A DNA stretch of 64,000 nt, taken from positions 9,102,967 to 9,166,966 of the forward strand of contig OZ024790.1 of assembly GCA_964017065.1 (NCBI GenBank). Reading direction: 5' to 3'. The notes below the pieces were generated by a model. It was given only the letters and a program-made list of their open reading frames with translations, was not told the DNA's origin and ran no database searches. Within the stretch, counting starts at the first letter, position 1; every line of letters starts with the position of its first letter. The position numbers and the translations under genes were made by a program. Shown piece by piece: positions 40,501 through 63,146 of this stretch. The DNA is from Haliclona indistincta. Its lineage: Eukaryota > Porifera > Demospongiae > Haplosclerida > Chalinidae.

Positions 40501-42484
40501 AGTTCATAGGATTTGTGACTGTTGATTGCCGCAAAATTGACTCAAAAGGAATTCGACAATTTATTTCACTTCTTCATAAAAGCCATGGTATTATCTCAGC
40601 CAGAACACCATCAATAAGCTACTATTGTCACTTACTTTATGCTTTTCTTAAATCTAAACCAGAGCTGATGTCTACTTGTACACTGCAGGAGATTATTTCT
40701 GCAGTAGCTTGGGACAAGGATTCTCCTCTTTCATCAGAGACAAGCATTCTTACTGAGCTTCTTGCATCACTTAGTGACAAAGGAGTGATCATCTTCATTC
40801 AAAATCAACAGCAACCAGAGAAGAGCTGGGTAGTGATAGACACTGAAAAACTTTTGAAGCAAATTAATGGAATCTTGTTTGCTCCTACATCCTTCAAAGA
40901 ACATCATCAAATAGCAAGTAGTACTGGAATTGTTCTTACATCTGCACTCAAGCAACTCTTTCCACAATACAATCTTGAGATGCTTGTCGGCTTCTTAGAA
41001 AAGTTTGAGGTATGTCATCGTGTTAACTGGTCAGGTAGCACCACAAATCTTCAGAGTATTGAAACATCTTCACCATCTGGTGACAAAGAAGAATGCTTCC
41101 TTTTCTTTCCTTCACTAATAGACTGTTGTAGACCAAGCAGTTTGCCTAGGGAAAGTAACTTTAATTTTGGCTGGACTATATGCTGCAGAAACCCTAAGCA
41201 CCAGAGTTTCACTAGCCGATTCCTTCATGTTCTTCTTCTACGTTTAGCTTACACCTATCCACTTGCTGATGCTGACAATAGTGTAAGAAGCTCTCACTGT
41301 TCAAATAAATGCATTGTTTGGACAAATGGAATAACTTGGGAGAATGAAGAAGGAATCAGAACACTAGTTGAGCTCATTGACTACAACCAACGTGTAGTGG
41401 TGGCCATGTCACACAAGACAGACAGCAGACCAGTGGAGTGTAGCAAGTATCGCAGTGCAGTAAGTAGACTAGTTCTGGACCTGAAGCAACAACTCTGCCC
41501 TAATGTGGAAACAGATGAATATCTGATCTCTCCCTCTCTCCTCAACAACTGGTCAGTAGCTGACTGGTGTGTGTCTCCATCTGACAATGATCTGTTTCCT
41601 ATTGAGAATGTAGCCAAGTCAACGCTTCTACACAAACCTTATATTCATAGCCGTGCCCACAGTGCAAGTGATCACTTTGCTACCAAAGATGTGTTGCAGT
41701 TTGAGCCATACTATCAGTTGAGTCCCTCCTCTGTGTGTGAGCTGATGGACAGCAGCAAAGCTGATGAGATTGTCTCTCATAGTCTCCTTCGTGAGGTCAA
41801 GAGCAGATGTCAGTTGAATCAGTTAGAAAGACAGACCCGGTCAAATCTGAAGAAAAGCATTGATCAATTCAGCATATTTGCAAGCAGAGATCCAATTGTA
41901 AGACTAGCATTATTAAAATTTTCTATGTATACATCAAGCGCAACATACTTGCAATGATGTGTTACAATTGATCTTGTTTTACAGGCTATAGCAGATCTTG
42001 ACAGTAGTGCAGTCCTAAAAGAAGCTTCTGAAGGTAATACCAGTAATATGCTGCATCATTAGAGAATGTAGCTGAGTCAATAAAAAAATTTTTAAATTAA
42101 AATCACATCAAAAAATTATAAGCTGTCTTTCTTTGTTAGATATTATTCGAAGATTTGACCTGTCATCACTTCCTGAGGAAAGACCACTAGGTAAATTATT
42201 ATGTTAACTTTACACTTAGTTCAGTACTTGTTGTCACATTTCAAATAGATCAGAGTCAGCTTTCTTCATTGATGACAGCTCTTGCATCTGTTGTTGATTG
42301 GTTCACTCTTGGTGTGTATCTTGGAGTGAAGTTGCATATTCTGGAGGAGATCAGAGAAGATCACAGTACTACCAGGCAGCGCAAGTTGAATATGCTGATA
42401 GCATGGTTGAGGAGTTCAGAAGAGCCATGTACTAAACAAAAATTGATGACTGCTTTGTGGAACATCACTCACTCAGATGATTAA
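37542..42484 (+). CDS. ankyrin-Roc-COR-Death domain protein (ROCO family, DAPK1-like without kinase)
   Basis: Predicted intracellular signalling GTPase of 1563 residues. Exons 37542-41897, 41985-42033, 42140-42190, 42249-42484 (TAA), with matching phases. Residues about 45-785 hold about 22 ankyrin repeats. A Roc GTPase follows with P-loop GSSTVGKTT (from 834), DLAGH (890-894) and GSHAD (957-961, in place of NKxD). Then comes a COR-like region (WVVIDTEKLLKQINGI ... GIVLTSALKQLF). Exon 4 encodes a C-terminal Death domain (LGVYLGVKLHILEEI ... MLIAWL). This order resembles the non-kinase part of DAPK1. Nearly all protein-coding sequence is in one exon, as in expanded ROCO families of early animals. 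An AATAAA lies 10 bp after the stop. Confidence 0.88.
37872..39860 (+). repeat. 204-bp higher-order ankyrin doublet array
   Basis: About ten tandem copies of a two-repeat unit: a 34-residue type A (LPLHIACxNGHLNATKYFI) followed by a 34-residue type B (TLLHYASxGGHMNIIQYLI). Copies are near-identical at the DNA level, which points to recent unequal crossing-over or conversion. Confidence 0.9.
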
Positions 42485-42493
42485 TGAGTAAGA

Positions 42494-42499
42494 AATAAA
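42494..42499 (+). terminator. poly(A) signal AATAAA of the ROCO gene
   Basis: Canonical hexamer 10 bp after the TAA stop. Very close, but plausible in this compact locus. Confidence 0.5.
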
Positions 42500-42903
42500 A
42501 TTAATCCTGTCAGCTATGATTATAGGAATAAATTCTTTTTCTGTAGATTCCTTTACAACAGACTCACTGTTCACTAATTGTGATTATGAAGTTCACATCG
42601 GATATGATAAACTATATGTACTTCATTCATTAGCACTCTCTGTATGTTACACTGCATGTGGCAATGTGTGTGAGAGCAATGTTGTGATCATTGTATTTTC
42701 CACAGGACGGCACATTTGGTATTTCTGAGCCAGACTCTGTCTCAGGCTCTTGGACAATCCTATGGAACAAAGAATCACTAGAATAATTATTAGTATTTAT
42801 AATCATTTTCTATTTATCTTCAAGTAAAATTTTAGAATGATTATTTCATACTCTTTTTTTATAGTCATGTAAAATAAGTGTTACATGCGATATGCATAGA
42901 TCT

Positions 42904-42960
42904 ATGAGGGTGGGGCTGCTGAGTTGCTATGCGGCTATATAGCGCGCGCGCGCTATGACT
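42904..42960 (+). promoter_or_regulatory. GC-box and CG-alternating tract upstream of RICTOR
   Basis: ATGAGGGTGGGGCTG resembles the GC-box before the transporter genes, and is followed by the GCGCGCGCGCGC tract at about 42941. The RICTOR ATG is at 43021. Confidence 0.4.
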
Positions 42961-43020
42961 GTTGTGATGTTACCGCAAACATGAAATTGCTATCTAATTG
43001 ATCGTGCAGACAGTGTAAAC

Positions 43021-48579
<5,559 letters not shown>

Positions 48580-49220
48580 GTGAGTGAGAGATCAAAATAA
48601 TTATGTCGCATGGATAAATTTTGATGAGAACAAATTTTTAACAAGTATGAAACTTTTGTAAAATTTACAGTGCTTCCAGTCTAGACATTCCAAAATTGCA
48701 CATTTCACTAACATGAAATGTTTTTACTCATAAAAACTAAACGATAGGTTTTATAGCAGTCAAACTTGTTGAGAAGGCTGATACATCCTTCTAGAGTACG
48801 TATGCTTAGTCTAAACTGCAAGCCTTACTTGATCTCAAAGATACAAATGGCGAAGTGGCAGTTGTCGGAAACACCCAATTAGCTTTTATTTTTAGACCAT
48901 AAAATCTGTAAGAAGCTTAGTTAAGGAAAAATCTTCGGTGTGCAGACGAACAACTAGTTCATCTACCAAATACTCTAGAGCCAATGCTTAACTATCACGC
49001 AAACTAAAGTTCGGTCCAAAACAAACTCAAAAATCAACAAAAAATCAAAGTCAGAAAGTTTTTAGACTCAAAAATCTGCAACTTTGCGAGTTAAGAAAAA
49101 GCGCTCCGCAGGCAAGTAGCCTTATGCCTTAGCTAATCACAGCTCTTCGCTCGTGGCTGTAACTTACACCGTCGGCGAATACGAGGTGCTGGTAGCAGCA
49201 GCACTCGCCCGCTCTGTTCG
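48580..49220. other. RICTOR intron 13 up to the gap
   Basis: No coding exon recognised. The sequence ends at the 200-N gap. Confidence 0.4.
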
Positions 49221-49420
49221 NNNNNNNNNNNNNNNNNNNNNNNNNNNNNNNNNNNNNNNNNNNNNNNNNNNNNNNNNNNNNNNNNNNNNNNNNNNNNNNN
49301 NNNNNNNNNNNNNNNNNNNNNNNNNNNNNNNNNNNNNNNNNNNNNNNNNNNNNNNNNNNNNNNNNNNNNNNNNNNNNNNNNNNNNNNNNNNNNNNNNNNN
49401 NNNNNNNNNNNNNNNNNNNN
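49221..49420. other. assembly gap, exactly 200 N
   Basis: RICTOR stops before it. The sequence directly after it aligns to about 4225 in the same window, so the join is suspect. Confidence 0.99.
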
Positions 49421-49523
49421 TGCTTGATGATATTTGTACAATATTTATACAATCATTCAAAGTGTCAATACTAGAATGATGTTTTAGCGGGAGACAAGAT
49501 GTATTAAACAAACTCGAGGTTAC

Positions 49524-49599
49524 CTTCGGGTATTTGAGCTGAAAGAATGTTTCTAAGTTAGATTTGAATTTGTCGTTAGATCCAATGATAGGCTAGAGA

Positions 49600-49647
<48 letters not shown>

Positions 49648-50029
49648 GAGAGAGAGAGAGTGAAAGAGAAAAACAGGGAGATAGAGAGAGAGAATGTTTT
49701 CAAACACATGCATACAACAGAATGCTATTCTATACATACTTTGATTATGGTCACTCCAGGAGGATCGACCAATAGAGAACTGAAATCTCTCTTTCTGTGT
49801 ACATGAAGTGTGAATTGCCTAGAGAAAACAAAGTCAAAATGAAAATAGCAACATTTGACAAACTGAAATATACGTCAAACAAGGTCGTGTTGAAGTCGAT
49901 GTTAGGAAAATTTGTCTTTTCTCACCCAAATATGATTGTAGCAACGTGTAGGCATAGAAACACGGCGTAGGCGCACAATAAGACAGCGCCTGCATAGAAG
50001 ATCAGTCCGTGCGCACTGCTGTCCGACAT
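49524..50029 (-). CDS. UGCG: UGCG copy B, exons 1-3 only
   Basis: Exons 49926-50029, 49740-49818 and 49524-49592 correspond one-to-one to 4886-4989, 4700-4778 and 4321-4389, with intact splice sites and frame. Exon 3 ends KYPK, as in vertebrate UGCG, whereas copy A reads KYLK. Further exons are lost in the gap. The GA tract beside exon 3 (49594-49692) is much shorter than in copy A. Confidence 0.9.
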
Positions 50030-50416
50030 TGTAGGCTGGTTGGGACCATGCAGACGGCTCACAGGACCAACAGTTGAGCTCAAAAGTGATCTGCCCCGAG
50101 AAATTGGGTGTCAAGTTTCTTGATCAGCGCGTGAATATCATTAGTCTGTTGTGCTCATGCGGTGTGCATGGCTCAGATGATCAAGCATTGAAAGGTCACG
50201 ATCACCCGATGATCCAAAATAGCGATCGCGCGTGATCTCAGCTGATTAGACCCCGCCTTCTTCTTAGCCCCGCCTTTTCCGCGATCTCGCGGGAAAGTTC
50301 ACCGCCAACTCGCTTGCTCTAGCTCTGTGCAGCTGCAAGAATTTGAGCAACGACAAAATCGGACAAAATAACTCATTGAAGGATCAGGACTAGACGACAG
50401 GCAAGGTTGCTTTAAA

Positions 50417-55931
<5,515 letters not shown>

Positions 55932-56185
55932 GTATGAGAAGAAAATCACAAAGTATATGCAAGATGTAAGATCGTAAATACTAAAACAATGTTGTAATAA
56001 ACCAGGATGGTTTAATCTGGATACCAGTCTATGCCTAAATGACCCCTTGTTGTTGTTGCTCAGGAACTTGCTTTTCAGATCTTAGTATACAGTACCGTGC
56101 GGAACAGTGATGTTTGTACACCAATTCTAGTTTAGCATGGTAGAACTATAGAACACTGCATGTGTGCATAGCTGTGCGAAGCATT

Positions 56186-56198
56186 GAGGGCGGGGCTC
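56186..56198 (+). promoter_or_regulatory. GC-box upstream of T1'
   Basis: GAGGGCGGGGCTC, same distance from the start as in copy A. Further copies lie at 58734, 60696 and 62432 before T2', T3' and T4'. Confidence 0.55.
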
Positions 56199-56446
56199 AT
56201 ACATGCGACAGGGCACGGTCATGCATAGTCTGTGAATGTACTTAAATAAGTGTTGACTGTCGACATTGTGTATAGTTGTGGGCAAAACCCTTGGCTGATG
56301 AGTCATGTAACAGGAGACCATGAACATTGGTTTGAATAGCCGCAATCAATTGTGGCCGCTCAAATGCTGGCAGCTGTGCGATTTTTGTTTGCGCCTTGAT
56401 CTAGCCTTGCAGTGAATACTGTTGCTTCCTCAACTGCTGTGAGCCC

Positions 56447-58051
56447 ATGGCTACTAGTAGGCGCTGTTGTAGGCCGTTCTCTCGTGGAACCACCCTGGTC
56501 TTAGCGTCCAGTGCTCTCCTTTATCTTGTGCAGTGGTGCTTGTTTGACAGTCTCAAACTAAGCATCCAGGGCAGCAGTATACGGTATGCATTTACCTATG
56601 CATATTATGCCATTTGGATCATGCTGCCATTGGCTGGATGGGCTGCTGAATCATGGATGGGCCGATATAAAGCTATTGTTACTGGTTTGCTCATTTGCAC
56701 GGTTACAGTCCTTTTGGCACAAGTAGCATTCATCATGCTGAGTTTCGACTGGACGCCAATCCCAGCTTTCATTCTACTGATTATAGGATCGATCAATGGT
56801 GTCTTTGGGTTTGGCAGTATGTACACTATCATGCTGCCATTCACTCTTGATCAAATGATAGGAGCATCAGCTGAGGAGCTCAGTGCTGCAGTACAGTGGT
56901 ACTACTGGTGCTTTATCCTTCCAGCACTGATTGAGAATTTGCTTCACTGTATTCCGATGCCAAGTGAACATTTAATTCCCAAGAGTCTTCCTGCAGTTTA
57001 TCTCGCATTAGGTTCTCTGAGTTTGTCAGCTGCTCTGATAATGGACTGCCTGTGTCACAAGTGGTTAGACACTCACAACAAAACTGGCAATCCCATCAAG
57101 CTAATCTATCAAGTGCTCAACTATGCTCGAAAGAACAAGTGCCCTCGACTTCGCAGTGCATTGACATACATTGATGAGGAACACCCTTCATGTGCACGTA
57201 TTGACTTTGGGAAGCACAAGTTTGGAGGACCATTCACAGAAGAAGAGGTGGAGGATGTCAAGACAGTGTTCCGTCTCACTCCATTGTTATTGGTCTCTGT
57301 TTTTGGTGTTTACATGTCTAACGAATTTCACGATCAGCTGAGTCTGCATGCGATTTCAACCACAGAACAAAACTTTTACTGTGTTCAAAACTTGAAATAT
57401 ACCACCTACCATACTAGTGCCATCATTCTGGTCCCAATGTATCGCTTCATCCTGCATCCCTTGATCGGCAAATACATTCCAAGCATGTTGAAGCTGATGG
57501 CAGCTGGACTATGTCTGTGCATTGCAGTTACAGTAATCGAACTGAGCGTTTTATCCATTGGTCACTTGTACAGTAATGCATCTGATTGCATATTTGATTA
57601 CCGCTCTGTAACAGGCACTATCCCTATACCACTATACTGGGTACTGATGATAGACTTGGTCAATGGAGTTGGTATTTCACTTGTACTGTGTTCCTTGTTC
57701 GAGTTTGTGATTGCTCAGTCTCCAAACAGAATGAGAGGAATAATGATGGGATTACTGGTCACTACTATTGGCATTGGCACGATAAGCACTTTCTTTTTCT
57801 CCAAGATATTTCAGCAGTTCCAGACAGCCAGTCCCAGCTGTGTGTTCTACTACTACCTGGTACTATCACTACTCATGCTGTTGATACTAATAGTGTTTGT
57901 GATTCTTGCCAAGCGCTACAAACTGAGAGAGAGGGAGAGACATGTCAATACACACACCATAGTAGAGGAACACTATGAGAGGTATTATGAACAGGAGGAA
58001 GAGTACAAGAAAGCTGATGTTTGCAGTGACTTTGTGATTGAAAGTTATTAA
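56447..58051 (+). CDS. POT/SLC15-like transporter T1' (copy B)
   Basis: 534 residues, the counterpart of 11447-13045. It has a 6-bp in-frame insertion (TGTGCA) that adds Cys-Ala inside the otherwise invariant EEHPS-RIDFG block. It keeps QTASPSC, where T1 has LTASPSC. Same predicted membrane topology; substrate unknown. Confidence 0.82.
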   Translation: MATSRRCCRPFSRGTTLVLASSALLYLVQWCLFDSLKLSIQGSSIRYAFTYAYYAIWIMLPLAGWAAESWMGRYKAIVTGLLICTVTVLLAQVAFIMLSFDWTPIPAFILLIIGSINGVFGFGSMYTIMLPFTLDQMIGASAEELSAAVQWYYWCFILPALIENLLHCIPMPSEHLIPKSLPAVYLALGSLSLSAALIMDCLCHKWLDTHNKTGNPIKLIYQVLNYARKNKCPRLRSALTYIDEEHPSCARIDFGKHKFGGPFTEEEVEDVKTVFRLTPLLLVSVFGVYMSNEFHDQLSLHAISTTEQNFYCVQNLKYTTYHTSAIILVPMYRFILHPLIGKYIPSMLKLMAAGLCLCIAVTVIELSVLSIGHLYSNASDCIFDYRSVTGTIPIPLYWVLMIDLVNGVGISLVLCSLFEFVIAQSPNRMRGIMMGLLVTTIGIGTISTFFFSKIFQQFQTASPSCVFYYYLVLSLLMLLILIVFVILAKRYKLRERERHVNTHTIVEEHYERYYEQEEEYKKADVCSDFVIESY

Positions 58052-58307
58052 CTGCTTCATTTGCTAACATTAATGATTCGTTGAAAGAAAGCACATTGTT
58101 GCTGCTCATTAGGGCTCTATGATAAATAGTACAGGTCACATCATGTTGTATACCTTTAAGATTAGCTTTAAGTTTTACACTCCCATAGGCAAGTTGCCTG
58201 AGTCGGTTTGCCTGCCTGTAGCAAGAGTTTAGTACACTTTCTGAGCAATGTTACATAGCAAGAAATTTCTGTGTACCTAATTTTGCATGATTATGTATTT
58301 TTTTACA

Positions 58308-58500
58308 AACAGCCACATTTTTTATCTGCTTGAGAAAATATGGAAATAGATATTATCAAATTTGATTACCTCTAAGATCAAAACTTTACTCCATCATTGT
58401 GTAATTTGAAATGATAGGAATAATTTAATAGCTCTCTCACTAACCAGCCGTTGGTGAAACGCATCCAGGAGAAGAGGTAACTCAAGGAAGAGAATGAATA
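58308..58500 (+). pseudogene. decayed SHOC1-like exons 16-17, copy B
   Basis: Counterpart of 13315-13455: ACAAACAG followed by an exon-16-like stretch, then GCTCTCTCACTAACCAGCC...GCATCCAGGAGA and an in-frame TAA. It confirms that the remnant predates the split of loci A and B. Confidence 0.7.
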
Positions 58501-58933
58501 AAGTATAAAAGAAAATCGCAGAGTAAACATGAAGAGATTAGTATTGCATTCGTCAAAATAGTCTAACTCAGAGTAATAAAACACGTATGTTGATATGAGC
58601 CAGGATGCATGGTCTGTACAGGAGATAAATGGTCTACACATACGTGACTTTTATCTGCTCGGTAATATTATACGTCTCTTGGTCTATTATGGTCTACAGT
58701 ATAAACGTAAGCTTACACAAAAGCAATTAAATTGAGGGCGGGGCTCGTACATGTGAAGGATGTGGCAACGTGGTGGTTAGAAGCATAGAAGTAACCCTTG
58801 GCTACAACAGGCGGCTGTGTCACTTGACCGCTCTTTTTAGCCTCTGGACTAGGCACTTTCCTTCATTTTTCATACGTGCTAATCAAGCTAGATCTACCCT
58901 CGCGCTGAACAACAGGACAACTGCTGTGAGCTC

Positions 58934-60532
58934 ATGGCTACTGGTAGGCGCTGTTGTAGGCCGTTCTCTCGTGGAACCACCCTGGTCTTAGCGTCTAGTG
59001 CTCTCCTTTATCTAGTGCAGTGGTGTTTGTTTGACAGTTTCAAGCTGAGCCTTCAGGGCAGCAGTTTACAGTATGCATTTACATATGCATATTATGCCAT
59101 TTGGATCATGCTGCCATGGGCTGGATGGGCTGCTGAATCATGGATGGGCCGATATAAAGCTATTGTTACTGGTTTGCTCATTTGCGCGGTTACAGTCCTT
59201 TTGGCACAATTAGCATTCATCATGCTGAGTTTCGACTGGACGCCAATCCCAGCTTTCATTCTACTGATCATAGCATCGATCAATGGTGTCTTTGGGTTTG
59301 GCAGTATGTACACTATCATGCTGCCATTCACTCTTGATCAAATGATAGGAGCATCAGCTGAGGAGCTCAGTGCTGCAGTACAGTGGTACTACTGGTGCTT
59401 TATCCTTCCAGCACTGATCGAGAATTTACTTCACTGTATTCCGATGCCGAGTGAACATTTAATTCCCAAGAGTCTTCCTGCAATTTATCTCGTAATAAGT
59501 TCTCTGAGCTTTTCAGCTGCTCTGATAATGGACTGCCTGTGCCACAAGTGGTTGGACACTCACGACAAAACTGGCAATCCCATCAAGTTGATTTATCAAG
59601 TGCTCAACTATGCTCGAAAGAACAAGTGTCCTCGACTTCGCAGTGCATTGACATACATTGATGAGGAACACCCTTCACGTATTGACTTTGGGAAGCACAA
59701 GTTCGGAGGACCATTCACAGAAGAAGAGGTGGAGGATGTCAAGACAGTGTTTCGTCTCACTCCATTGTTATTGGTCTCTGTATTCGGTGTTTACATGTCT
59801 ATCGAATTTTACGATCAGCTGAGTCTGCACGCAATTTCAACTACAAAACAAAACTTTTTCTGTGTTCAAAGTTTAAAATACACAGGCTACCATGCTAGTG
59901 CTGTCAGTCTGGTCCCAGTTTACCGATTCATCCTGTATCCCTTGATCGGCAAATTTATTCCAAGCACATTGAAGATAATAGCAGCTGGATTCTGTCTGTG
60001 CATTGCAGTTACAGTAATCGAACTAAACATTTTATCCATCAGCCACTTCTACAGTAATGCATCTCATTGCATATTTAACGACCACACTGTAACAGGCACT
60101 ATCCCTATACCACTATACTGGGTACTGATAATAGACTTGGTCAATGGAGTTGGTGTTGCGCTGGTACTATGTTCTTTGTTCGAGTTTGTGATTGCACAGT
60201 CTCCAAACAGAATGAGAGGAATAATGATGGGACTGATGATCACTACTATCGGCATTGGCACAATAAGCACTTTCTTTTTCTCCAAGATATTTCAGCAGTT
60301 CCAGACAGCCAGTCCCAGCTGTGTGTTCTACTACTACCTGGTACTATCGCTACTCTTGCTATTGATACTGATAGTGTTTGTGATTCTTGCCAAACGCTAC
60401 AAACTGAGAGAGAGGGAGAGACATGTCAATACACACACCATAGTAGAGGAACACTATGAGAGGTATTATGAACAGAAGGAAGAATACAAGAAAACTGTTG
60501 TTCACAATGACTTTGTGATTGAAAGTTATTAA
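58934..60532 (+). CDS. POT/SLC15-like transporter T2' (copy B, intact)
   Basis: 532 residues, an uninterrupted version of the gene broken at 13879-16692. At the insertion site it reads CTGATCATAGCATCG without a transposon. T1-subtype protein with SIEFYDQLSLHAIS and NILSISHFYS. All family blocks are present. GC-box at 58734. Confidence 0.82.
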   Translation: MATGRRCCRPFSRGTTLVLASSALLYLVQWCLFDSFKLSLQGSSLQYAFTYAYYAIWIMLPWAGWAAESWMGRYKAIVTGLLICAVTVLLAQLAFIMLSFDWTPIPAFILLIIASINGVFGFGSMYTIMLPFTLDQMIGASAEELSAAVQWYYWCFILPALIENLLHCIPMPSEHLIPKSLPAIYLVISSLSFSAALIMDCLCHKWLDTHDKTGNPIKLIYQVLNYARKNKCPRLRSALTYIDEEHPSRIDFGKHKFGGPFTEEEVEDVKTVFRLTPLLLVSVFGVYMSIEFYDQLSLHAISTTKQNFFCVQSLKYTGYHASAVSLVPVYRFILYPLIGKFIPSTLKIIAAGFCLCIAVTVIELNILSISHFYSNASHCIFNDHTVTGTIPIPLYWVLIIDLVNGVGVALVLCSLFEFVIAQSPNRMRGIMMGLMITTIGIGTISTFFFSKIFQQFQTASPSCVFYYYLVLSLLLLLILIVFVILAKRYKLRERERHVNTHTIVEEHYERYYEQKEEYKKTVVHNDFVIESY

Positions 60533-60803
60533 CGTCATTTTGCTAATACTTCATTCTGCAATGCTCATAAAAGGTATCTGGTTCATGTTGCACTGCTTTT
60601 GCTATGGTGCCAACTGTGGGCTATAAAAGCAGTTTGCAGCGTACACTATTACAAGTACATGTAGTTGGTTGAACAAACTTGTTCTGTAGTACATTGAGGG
60701 CGGGGCTCGTAAGTTACAAGGCGGGGTGTGGTAGATGGGCGGAGATAATTGTACCAGAGCGTGGAACTGGAAGGGGTACTGTTGTCTGGCCATTCTCGCC
60801 ATC

Positions 60804-62396
60804 ATGAAGCTGACTTGTTGCAAGCCATTCTCTCGTGGAGCCACTCTTGTTCTGGTCTCTTGTACTCTCTTGTTCATTGTGCAGTGGAGTATGTTTGCTG
60901 GTCTCAAATTAAGTCTTCAAGGCAGCAGTTTGGAGCATACATTCGAAAGTGTATATTATGTTTTGTGGATCTTTCTGCCTGTGTTTGGTTGGATTGCTGA
61001 ATCATGGATTGGTAGATATAAAGCTATCGTTGTTGGGATACTCATGAGTAGTGTAACAGTCATCGCGACTCTGTTTGCATTCATCATGCTGACCTTCGGT
61101 TGGACCCCGGTACCAGTTATCTTTTTACTTTGCATAGCAATAATAGTTAGTTTCGGTGGTTTTTACACTATCATGCTGCCATTCACTCTTGATCAAATGA
61201 TAGGAGCATCAGCTGAGGAGCTCAGTGCTGCAGTGCATTGGTACTACTGGAGTTTTCTATTATCACCATTGATGAATAACGTAATTTATTGTATTGCTAC
61301 CTCAAACGAACTTCATTTCCCAAACACTAAGAACACTATTCCAATGGTATTTCTTCTAATAGGCTGTCTGAGTTTGTCAGCTGTTCTGATAATGGACTGC
61401 CTGTGCCACAAGTGGTTGGACACTCGCAACAAAACTGGCAATCCCATCAAGCTGATCTTTCAGGTGCTCAATTATGCTCGAAAGAACAAGTGTCCTCGAC
61501 GTCGCAGTGCATTGACATACATTGATGAGGAACACCCTTCACGTATTGACTTTGGGAAGCACAAGTTTGGAGGACCATTCACAGAAGAAGAGGTGGAGGA
61601 TGTCAAGACAGTGTTTCGTCTTGTGCCATTGTTGTTGGTCTCTCTATTTGGAGCTTATCTCACTCTTGACTCTTATGATCAACTTAGTCTGCATGCACTG
61701 CCAACCACTGATCAAACGTTCTTCTGTGTCCAGAACTTGAAAATAATGGCTTGTCAAGCCGCTTCTTTTGTTTTAATCCCAGTCTATCGCTTTATCCTGC
61801 ATCCCTTGATCGCCAAGTATATTCCGAGTATGTTGAAGCTGATGGCAGCTGGATTCTGTTTGTGCATTGCAGTTACAGTAATCGAGCTGAGTGTATTATC
61901 AATTGGCCACTTGTACAGTAACGCATCTGATTGCATATTTGATGACCGCTCTGTAACAGGCACTATCCCTATACCGCTATACTGGGTACTGATAATTGAC
62001 TTGATCAATGGAGTTGGTGTTGTGCTGGTAACATGCTTTACATACGAGTTTGTGATTGCTCAGACTCCAAACCGAATGAGAGGAATAATGATGGGGCTGA
62101 TAGTCGCTACGATTGGTTTTGGCGTAGTAGGCAACTACATACTTGTGATAATATTTCAGCAGTTCCAGACAGCCAGTCCCAGCTGTGTGTTCTACTACTA
62201 CCTGGTACTATCACTACTCTTGCTGTTGATACTAATAGTGTTTGTGATTCTTGCCAAGCGCTACAAACTGAGAGAGAGGGAGAGACATGTCAATACACAC
62301 ACCATAGTAGAGGAACACTATGAGAGGTATTATGAACAGGAGGAAGAGTACAAGAAAGCTGTTGTTCACAGTGAAGTTTTGATTGAAAGTTACTAA
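60804..62396 (+). CDS. POT/SLC15-like transporter T3' (copy B)
   Basis: 530 residues, nearly identical to T3 (16954-18546). Start chosen at ATG 60804 (MKLTCCKPFSRG), to match T3. An in-frame upstream ATG at 60735 would add 23 residues, but it has no counterpart in T3 and is judged to be 5' UTR. Confidence 0.82.
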   Translation: MKLTCCKPFSRGATLVLVSCTLLFIVQWSMFAGLKLSLQGSSLEHTFESVYYVLWIFLPVFGWIAESWIGRYKAIVVGILMSSVTVIATLFAFIMLTFGWTPVPVIFLLCIAIIVSFGGFYTIMLPFTLDQMIGASAEELSAAVHWYYWSFLLSPLMNNVIYCIATSNELHFPNTKNTIPMVFLLIGCLSLSAVLIMDCLCHKWLDTRNKTGNPIKLIFQVLNYARKNKCPRRRSALTYIDEEHPSRIDFGKHKFGGPFTEEEVEDVKTVFRLVPLLLVSLFGAYLTLDSYDQLSLHALPTTDQTFFCVQNLKIMACQAASFVLIPVYRFILHPLIAKYIPSMLKLMAAGFCLCIAVTVIELSVLSIGHLYSNASDCIFDDRSVTGTIPIPLYWVLIIDLINGVGVVLVTCFTYEFVIAQTPNRMRGIMMGLIVATIGFGVVGNYILVIIFQQFQTASPSCVFYYYLVLSLLLLLILIVFVILAKRYKLRERERHVNTHTIVEEHYERYYEQEEEYKKAVVHSEVLIESY

Positions 62397-62513
62397 AAAC
62401 TTTTTCCAACTGAATTTGTATATCAGCGTATGAGGGCGGGGCTCGCATTGCAGTTCGTTCGTGCAGATCACATTGTGGCCTACTTTTTACTCTACGGTAG
62501 CATGTAGTACTAC

Positions 62514-62833
62514 CAAGCCCGTAGACAGGGGGGGTTCGGACGAACCGCCCAGGCTACCCAACGGTCCGCTTGAAGTCTTCAGAAAATTACTATACTGGCT
62601 ACTTTTGGCTCTACAAATCACTGTTTCCAGAGTAGAAGACTGCAGTAAGCCAGTAATACGGCTAGCTTCCTAGTTGCATGCACGGTACGCGATCGCGAGT
62701 GACCAATCTGCTGCATGCCTGATTCGATGGAAACGTTCATCATGAATAATTAATTAGCTAACATTTCGGCGGCGCTTCGCGCCGCAATCAAGAAAGACCC
62801 TCCCCATTACAAATCCTGGCCTTGACAGGCTTG
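62514..62833. mobile_element. 320-bp MITE, locus B only
   Basis: Flanked by ACTAC (62509-62513 and 62834-62838), with short inverted termini CAAGCC / GGCTTG. It is absent from locus A, which has the unrelated 1.3-kb insertion within a few bases of the same point. It contains GGCGGCGCTTCGCGCCGC, a small GC-rich palindrome. Confidence 0.7.
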
Positions 62834-63146
62834 ACTACAGTCTAGTATTGGATAATACCCTCTGCTGTTGCCTAGCTGTTAGCGATAATATCACTGATAG
62901 AACAAGACCGCAATCAGCTCAGTTTGCAGCTGTGTGCAGAATTCTTGACTCGTGTTCTCGAGTTTCATCATCATCGATCGCCTTCTGAAGGAAGGCGACG
63001 CCTCCATTTCCAAACAGAGACCAAAATTCTGAACCGGCGACGCGCTGACCCTGCCGTGTTCGTGGCGCTGCTCAGTCGTGCAAAGGAAGGACCGCTGCTT
63101 GTCTGGCAACTGTACAGCTTTTACTGGCACATGATTAATATTCAAT

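Noticed and set aside
60735..60803. 23-residue N-terminal extension of T3'
   Set aside because: The in-frame upstream ATG has no counterpart in T3, and the paralogous start MKLTCCKPF is at 60804.
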